NCBI GenBank assembly: GCA_002369295.1
Contig: DFDR01000247.1
Span: 722-12,147, forward strand
Length of the DNA: 11,426 nucleotides
Reading direction: 5' to 3'
Origin: Desulfovibrionaceae bacterium UBA3823
GTDB taxonomy: Bacteria > Desulfobacterota > Desulfovibrionia > Desulfovibrionales > Desulfovibrionaceae
This document shows, one piece after another, positions 6,983-11,426 of this stretch. Position 1 is the first letter of the stretch. The number at the start of each line of letters is the position of its first letter. Position numbers and translations under genes: made by a program. Below the pieces are notes generated by a model. That model did no database searches. It was not told where the DNA came from and saw nothing but the letters and a program-made list of their open reading frames with translations.

Positions 6983-6996
6983 AGGAGGTTGCCGTG
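6983..6996 (+). promoter_or_regulatory. Strong ribosome binding site fixing a GTG start
   Basis: AGGAGG at 6983-6988, then a 5-nt spacer, then GTG at 6994-6996. This is the only strong Shine-Dalgarno site near the 5' end of the long frame. It places the start 25 codons downstream of the furthest in-frame TTG (6919) and 17 codons downstream of the in-frame ATG (6943), which lack comparable sites. Confidence 0.8.
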
Positions 6997-9900
6997 GCAG
7001 ATTCCAGTCCGAAGAAATGTTTCTCCCCCTTGGCCCTGTGGGCCATGTCCTTCGGCTGCTGCGTTGGGTGGGGCGCCTTCGTCATGCCCGCCACGATCTT
7101 TCTTCCCATGGGAGGGCCGATGGGCTCGTGCGTGGGCCTCGTCCTCGGCATGCTTGCCATGATGGTTATCAGCTGCAACTACGGCTTTCTCGCCGCACGG
7201 CATCCCAACAGCTGCGCCGGAGCCTATACCTATGTCCGCGACGTGATGGGCTACGACCATGCCTTCCTCTGCGGATGGTTTCTCTGGCTTGTGTATGCAG
7301 CCATCATCTGGGCGAACTGCGCGGCGCTTTCCGTGTTTGTGGGCGTCTTCTTCGGCGACGTGGTGCGCTTCGGCTTCCACTACACCTTTGCAGGCTACGA
7401 AGTCTATCTTGGCGAGGTGCTGTGCACATCCGTGGCAGCCGTGGTCCTGGGACTCCTGTGCCTGCTGTGGGGCAGATTTGCCAGAGCCCTGAACGTCGTG
7501 CTCGCCCTGGCGCTGGCCGCGGGCGTTGTCTGGGGCTTTGTCCATTTGCATGCGGGCCTTGAGGGCGGTCTTGCCGAGCTGGAGCCGTCTTTCCTGCCGG
7601 AGGTGAGCCCTTCCTTCCAGGCCTTTGAGCTCTTCGCCCTCGCGCCGTGGGCCTATGTCGGCTTCGAGGCCGTGTCCCATGTGACCGGCGAGGCGACCTG
7701 CAGCGTCAAGCGCATGCTCGGCATCACGCTGCTCTCGATCCTCATGGCCGCCATGGTTCTGGTGCTGCTCGTCCTCATCGGCGCCATGCCGCTCAGCGGG
7801 CTCGTCTGCTGGGGCGACTATGCGGCGATGGCGAGCGACACCTTCCTCGGTGCCAACATGGACAGGATGGCCGTCTTCCACGTCGTTGAGCAGCACTGGG
7901 GATCTGCCGGCATGGCGGTGTTCGCCGTTGCGGCCTTCGGGGCCCTGACCACGAGCATCATCGGCTTCTTCATGGCCGCCAGCCGGCTCACCTGCTTCCT
8001 CGCGGACAAGGGCATCTTTCCGCCTCTGCTGTCGCGCAGGACGGCGCAGGGGGCGCCTGTCTACGCGATCCTGCTGCTCATGGTCACGGCGGTCGCCGTT
8101 TCCTTCACCGGGCGCATGGGCGTCGGCTGGATTGCCGGCATCGGCAGCGTCTGCATCACCATAGTCTACGCCTACGTTTCCGGCAGCGCCATGCTGCTGG
8201 CCCGCAAGGAAGGGCGAAGGCTGCAGGGCGCCCTCGGCCTTGCCGGCCTCGTGATCGCCGGCCTCTTCTGCATCTGCGCCTTCGTGCCCAGCCTCTGGAC
8301 CAGCAGGCCCCTTGCCACCGAATCCTACTGCATTTTCGGCGTGTGGGGCGTGATTGGCTTTGTCTACTATCTGCTTATCTTCCGGAAGGACACGGAAGAC
8401 CGCTACGGCCACTCCTCCCTCGTCTGGTTCGCCATGCTCATCGTGATTCTGGCGTCCTCGCTGCTGTGGATGCGCCAGGAAGCCAACCAGATCGCCGTCA
8501 AGGCCATGGCCGGCGTGCAGGACTTCTACCAGCGCGCCTTGACCGCCAGGGTAACCGGTCCGGTGACGCCGCTGGATCTGGCCGAGGAAGAGCGCGAACT
8601 CGTCTCGCGCCATGCGGGCGAGATCAACGGCAAGCTCGTCACGCACACCGTTGTCCAGGCGATGCTCATCGTCTTCAGCATCTTCATGATTTCCGGGGTG
8701 TATCTGCTTGCGGCCTCCCGCCGGCGCAAGGCGGAGATGGAGCGTCTCAGGCTGGAGGAGATCAGCCGCGCCAAGAGCGAGTTCCTCTCCAACGTGTCCC
8801 ACGACATCCGGACCCCCATGAACGCCATCATCGGCTTCACCGAGCTCGCCACCACCAAGGACGACATGGAGGCCGTCCAGGACTATCTGCAGAAGATCAA
8901 ACTGTCGAGCCGGCACCTTTTGACCTTGCTCAACGATGTGCTCGAACTGAGCCGCATCGAGAGCGGCAAGATAGAGAACCGTCCGGCTCCGGTGAGCATC
9001 CCCGAGATCCTGCACGATCTGCGCACCATCATCATCGGCCAGATCGAGGCCAAGGGCCAGCAGCTCCACGTCAACGCCAGAGGCGTGCGCTACGAAACCA
9101 TCATCTGCGACAAGCTGCGCCTCAATCAGGTGCTGCTCAATCTGCTTTCCAATGCCATCAAGTACACGCCCAAGGGCGGACAGATAGACGTCAACCTCAT
9201 CGAGATTGCGCAGACGGGCGAAGGCGAGGCCGACTTCCAGATCAGCATCAAGGACAACGGCTACGGCATGTCCAAGGAGTTCGCCGAGCACATTTTCGAA
9301 TCCTTCGCCCGCGAAAACACCGAAACCGTGGACAGAACCCAGGGCACTGGCCTTGGCATGGCCATCACCAAGCGCCTGACGGCGCTGCTGGGCGGCTCTA
9401 TCCGCGTCAAGACGGAAAAGGGCAAGGGTTCGGAATTCTTATTGAACTTTAGATTCCCCGTTGTCGCGGGGCCCGAGTCCGAGCCTGCGCCGGAGGCGCT
9501 GAAGGGCATGCGCGTCCTCATTGCCGACGATGATCCCAACGCCTTCGTGACCCTCGGCGAGATGCTGGCCGCCATGGGCGCGCGCTCCGACGGCGTCCTG
9601 TCCGGCCGGGAGGCAGTCCAGCGCTACGAGGCTGCGCGGCAGGAGGGCAAGGGCTACGGGCTCTGCCTGCTTGGCCTCAAGATCCCCGACATGTCGGGCG
9701 TGGAGATTGCCAAGGCCATTTCGGCCCTGCCAGGCAGGCCGCCGGCCATGGTCATGGTGACGGCCTACGACTGGCAGGACATACGCGAAGAGGCCAAGGC
9801 AGCCGGCATCAGGTCCTTCTGCTCCGAACCCGTCTTCACCTCCGAGCTGCGCCGCGCCATTGCCCAGGCGCTGGACGCGGACGCGTCGAAGTCTGAGGAG

Positions 9901-10320
9901 CAGCACGAGGATGCCGTGCCCGGCCCCGAACACTGGTCGCTCGAGGGCAAGCGCGTCCTCCTGGTCGACGACATCGAGCTCAACCGCGAGATCGCGGCGT
10001 CCATGCTCAGCATGAACGGCATCGAGGTCGAGATGGCTGTCAACGGCAAGGATGCCGTCGACAAGGTGCGCGAGGCCGAGCCCGGCCGCTTCGACATCGT
10101 GCTCATGGACATTCAGATGCCCGTCATGAACGGCTACGAAGCAGCCAGGGCCATCCGCGCCCTCGACGACCCGGCAAAGGCCTCCGTGCTCATTGTGGCC
10201 ATGACGGCCAATGCCTTCGACGAGGACAGGAAGCGCGCGCTGGAGGCCGGCATGAACGGCCATCTGGCCAAGCCCATCGACATGGCGCGGCTTGGCGCCA
10301 TGCTCCAGAAGATGCTCTAG
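6994..10320 (+). CDS. APC permease-like domain fused to hybrid histidine kinase (two receivers)
   Basis: Starting at GTG 6994 the protein has 1108 residues. Residues 11-463 form about 12 membrane helices resembling APC amino-acid permeases: VGWGAFVMP at 24-32 matches the helix-1 GxGxFxxP pattern, and PWAYVGFEA at 218-226 matches helix 6. Two more helices (about 476-493 and 551-574) enclose a 57-residue segment predicted to be periplasmic. Next come HisKA with NVSHDIRTPMN at 600-610 (phosphoacceptor His603) and HATPase_c with Asn720, DNGYGM at 754-759 and GTGLGMAI at 784-791. REC1 (about 839-960) keeps the acidic DDD at 845-847 but has Gly894 for the phosphorylated Asp and Glu945 for the Lys. 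REC2 (about 986-1106) is canonical: Asp992/993, Asp1039, Thr1071, Lys1093. No HPt domain is present. Inferred role: membrane sensor coupling recognition or uptake of an amino-acid-like solute to a phosphorelay. Ligand and partner are unknown. Confidence 0.92.
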   Translation: MADSSPKKCFSPLALWAMSFGCCVGWGAFVMPATIFLPMGGPMGSCVGLVLGMLAMMVISCNYGFLAARHPNSCAGAYTYVRDVMGYDHAFLCGWFLWLVYAAIIWANCAALSVFVGVFFGDVVRFGFHYTFAGYEVYLGEVLCTSVAAVVLGLLCLLWGRFARALNVVLALALAAGVVWGFVHLHAGLEGGLAELEPSFLPEVSPSFQAFELFALAPWAYVGFEAVSHVTGEATCSVKRMLGITLLSILMAAMVLVLLVLIGAMPLSGLVCWGDYAAMASDTFLGANMDRMAVFHVVEQHWGSAGMAVFAVAAFGALTTSIIGFFMAASRLTCFLADKGIFPPLLSRRTAQGAPVYAILLLMVTAVAVSFTGRMGVGWIAGIGSVCITIVYAYVSGSAMLLARKEGRRLQGALGLAGLVIAGLFCICAFVPSLWTSRPLATESYCIFGVWGVIGFVYYLLIFRKDTEDRYGHSSLVWFAMLIVILASSLLWMRQEANQIAVKAMAGVQDFYQRALTARVTGPVTPLDLAEEERELVSRHAGEINGKLVTHTVVQAMLIVFSIFMISGVYLLAASRRRKAEMERLRLEEISRAKSEFLSNVSHDIRTPMNAIIGFTELATTKDDMEAVQDYLQKIKLSSRHLLTLLNDVLELSRIESGKIENRPAPVSIPEILHDLRTIIIGQIEAKGQQLHVNARGVRYETIICDKLRLNQVLLNLLSNAIKYTPKGGQIDVNLIEIAQTGEGEADFQISIKDNGYGMSKEFAEHIFESFARENTETVDRTQGTGLGMAITKRLTALLGGSIRVKTEKGKGSEFLLNFRFPVVAGPESEPAPEALKGMRVLIADDDPNAFVTLGEMLAAMGARSDGVLSGREAVQRYEAARQEGKGYGLCLLGLKIPDMSGVEIAKAISALPGRPPAMVMVTAYDWQDIREEAKAAGIRSFCSEPVFTSELRRAIAQALDADASKSEEQHEDAVPGPEHWSLEGKRVLLVDDIELNREIAASMLSMNGIEVEMAVNGKDAVDKVREAEPGRFDIVLMDIQMPVMNGYEAARAIRALDDPAKASVLIVAMTANAFDEDRKRALEAGMNGHLAKPIDMARLGAMLQKML

Positions 10321-10328
10321 CCCTGGCA

Positions 10329-10369
10329 GGCATGCCGCCCGCGCGCAACGCGCGGGGATCCGGCGTGCC
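10329..10369 (+). terminator. Compound hairpin after transporter-kinase stop, possible terminator
   Basis: The inner stem CCCGCGCG/CGCGCGGG (10338-10345 with 10349-10356, loop CAA) is perfect. The outer stem GGCATGCCG/CGGCGTGCC (10329-10337 with 10361-10369) has one wobble and a GATC bulge. It begins 8 nt after the kinase stop codon. It lacks a U-tract, so it is either a Rho-assisted terminator or an mRNA-end stabiliser. Confidence 0.45.
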
Positions 10370-10378
10370 CTTGCGTTT

Positions 10379-10392
10379 GCCGGCATGCCGGC
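10379..10392. repeat. 14-bp palindrome GCCGGCATGCCGGC
   Basis: GCCGGCATGCCGGC is its own reverse complement. Its core CGGCATGCCG echoes GGCATGCCG in the preceding hairpin. The function is unknown. Confidence 0.5.
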
Positions 10393-10535
10393 CGGCCTTC
10401 TGCTGATGGGGGCATGGCGGGTCCGGCGCAAGCAGCCAGGCTTCTCGGCGCGGCCGTCAGGAGGGATGCCCGGCGCATGGGCATTGCGCCGGCGCGCGTG
10501 ATCGCGGCCCGGCGCCGTCAGGGCGAGGCCTGATC

Positions 10536-10561
10536 CGGGACGGCTGGCGCCCGCCGTCCCG
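10536..10561 (-). terminator. 9-bp inverted repeat downstream of GTPase gene
   Basis: CGGGACGGC (10536-10544) and GCCGTCCCG (10553-10561) are perfectly complementary, with an 8-nt loop, 35 nt past the GTPase stop on the minus strand. No U-tract follows, so a terminator role is only possible. Confidence 0.35.
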
Positions 10562-10596
10562 AAGCCGGACGGCAGGCGCCTTAGCGCCGCATTGCG

Positions 10597-11426
10597 CTAC
10601 TGCGACAGCGCCTTCTTCGCCTTGTCCATCCAGCGCAGCGCTTCGTTCTTGAGGGCTTCCGGGTCGAAGCTCCAGTCGCCGCCGTGGAGCATCGTGTGGA
10701 ACGCCATGCCGAGGGCGTAGGTCATGGTTCCCGCGACGGCGGCGCCGGCGATGGAGCCGGCAACGGGGATCAGCTTCGCAATCTGCTCGAACGCGAAACG
10801 CCCCGCCATGCGGGCGGCCAGCGGTCCCAGCAGCTGGACCGCCAGGTCGAGGGTGAGCTCCCTGCCGTGCAGGGTTGTCAGGCGCATCAGCATGGCGACT
10901 TGGATGGGCATGATGAGGGCAGCGTCCGGAATGGCCGCAATGGGCTGGGCCGCGGCCGCTGACGCCATGCCGGCGTGCGTGCGCACGATTGCCTCTGCCC
11001 GCTGGTCCAGGAGCGCCTTGTCCTGCACCGCTCTGGCAAAATACGTCCGCGTCGCGTCCGGAAGGGCCTGGAAGATGCTCCGGCGCAGCGCTTCCAGGCC
11101 GTAGCGGCCGTCCACGTCGTCAAGGGACATGCCTGCAGAACAGGGATGGATTTTCCCGGCATCCGGGAGGACATGCTCGGCGTACCTGATCCATTCTGCG
11201 ATGTTGCGCTCCTTGTCCGTTGAAGGCGAGCCCAGATCAAGATGCGCCGGCATCCAGTCTCTGGCGGGCGACGCGCAGTCGATCTTCGTTCCCGCGCAGA
11301 CGACGGGAAGGGGGCTGCGGCCGAAGAAAGCCTGCCTTGCTTCGGCCAAAAGCTTTGCTTCGCACTCGAGGCTCCGCTCGGGGCAGGGCACGCACAGGAG
11401 CATCATGCGGGCGTCCGGAATCTGGC
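10597..11426 (-). CDS. GTPase with DUF697-like C-terminal membrane domain (partial, N-terminus beyond right edge)
   Basis: The frame is open to the window edge, and 275 codons are readable before the TAG at 10597. The Met codons at 11406 and 11403 are probably internal: the residues before them (QIPDAR) run smoothly into the GTPase fold, and no ribosome site is seen. Counting from the first readable residue, VVCAGTKID at 41-49 is the G4 base-specificity motif (T/NKxD), and CSAG at 95-98 fits G5. Residues about 160-245 hold a small-residue-rich hydrophobic region like the DUF697/YcjF-type domain seen after some Era-like GTPases. The P-loop, switch and G3 motifs would lie outside the window. 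Known family members are poorly characterised and membrane-associated. The gene is convergent with the transporter-kinase, 276 bp apart. Biological role is not inferable. Confidence 0.75.
   Translation of the reverse strand, partial: QIPDARMMLLCVPCPERSLECEAKLLAEARQAFFGRSPLPVVCAGTKIDCASPARDWMPAHLDLGSPSTDKERNIAEWIRYAEHVLPDAGKIHPCSAGMSLDDVDGRYGLEALRRSIFQALPDATRTYFARAVQDKALLDQRAEAIVRTHAGMASAAAAQPIAAIPDAALIMPIQVAMLMRLTTLHGRELTLDLAVQLLGPLAARMAGRFAFEQIAKLIPVAGSIAGAAVAGTMTYALGMAFHTMLHGGDWSFDPEALKNEALRWMDKAKKALSQ

Larger units (their letters stand above)
6384..6993. other. 610-bp divergent intergenic region rich in inverted repeats
   Basis: No recognisable gene lies between the divergent antiporter and transporter-kinase genes. 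Open frames exist on both strands, but their translations are Arg/Ser/Pro-rich with no family resemblance and no good ribosome site. Several stems are visible: CTGCCTCC/GGAGGCAG at 6534-6554; GGAGACTC (6564-6571) with GAGTCTCC (6615-6622); CGCTTCG/CGAAGCG at 6627-6649; and GCAGACCGC (6692-6700) with GCGGTCCTGC (6717-6726, one bulge). An 11-bp direct repeat is also present. It could be a long structured leader of the kinase mRNA, a small-RNA locus, or a decayed gene. I recognise no known riboswitch class. Confidence 0.5.
10321..10596. other. GC-rich convergent intergenic region with strong hairpins
   Basis: No gene is seen between the convergent transporter-kinase and GTPase genes. It holds three inverted repeats: a compound hairpin at 10329-10369, the 14-bp palindrome GCCGGCATGCCGGC at 10379-10392, and a 9-bp stem at 10536-10561. 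None has a T-run, so termination from both sides would rely on structure or on Rho. Confidence 0.6.

Noticed and set aside
6919..6993. 25-codon N-terminal extension of the transporter-kinase from TTG 6919
   Set aside because: No good ribosome site precedes TTG 6919 or ATG 6943, whereas AGGAGG sits 5 nt before GTG 6994, and the extension has no hydrophobic or conserved feature.
6468..7562. 364-codon plus-strand frame starting in the intergenic region
   Set aside because: From 6994 onward it overlaps the permease domain in another frame and becomes an obvious shadow; the upstream part has no ribosome site or known motif.
6844..9291. 815-codon open frame on the minus strand
   Set aside because: It lies opposite the transporter-kinase; it is His/Gly/Asp/Glu-rich with no recognisable fold. 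The plus-strand product has full kinase motifs.
1..11426. CRISPR array, insertion sequence or prophage
   Set aside because: No regularly spaced repeats, transposase, integrase or phage structural frames were seen on either strand.

Overview
The window is GC-rich, densely coding bacterial chromosome with short intergenic gaps. A selenocysteine-synthesis gene (selA), a bacterial-type M18 aminopeptidase and a large hybrid sensor kinase occur together. This fits an anaerobic proteobacterium or desulfobacterote, and a Desulfovibrio-like organism is my best guess. That guess comes from general gene content and base composition and has not been tested. No transposase, integrase, prophage gene or CRISPR array is visible.

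Layout. Positions 1-4073 (minus strand) hold a tight three-gene unit transcribed folC -> selA -> M18 aminopeptidase. The gaps are 47 and 22 bp, and the aminopeptidase runs off the left edge. A tRNA-Arg(UCU) gene lies on the plus strand at 4299-4375, with a clear intrinsic terminator right after it. An AT-rich, gene-free stretch follows. Positions 4665-6383 (minus) encode a CPA2/Kef-type cation:proton antiporter with a cytoplasmic NAD-binding (TrkA-N) domain. Positions 6384-6993 form a 610-bp gene-free interval between two divergent genes and are rich in inverted repeats. Positions 6994-10320 (plus) encode the most striking product: an amino-acid-permease-like (APC) membrane domain fused to a hybrid histidine kinase with two receiver domains. 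The first receiver has lost its phosphoacceptor Asp and its conserved Lys. Positions 10321-10596 are gene-free and full of hairpins. Positions 10597-11426 (minus) carry the C-terminal part of a GTPase with a DUF697-like membrane domain, cut by the right edge.

How the genes relate. The folC-selA-aminopeptidase unit looks like a housekeeping operon: folate polyglutamation, Sec-tRNA synthesis and peptide turnover. The antiporter and the transporter-kinase are divergent neighbours with no clear functional link. The transporter-kinase appears to combine substrate binding or transport with phosphorelay signalling in one chain. Neither a phosphotransfer (HPt) protein nor a stand-alone response regulator is encoded nearby, so its output partner must be elsewhere.
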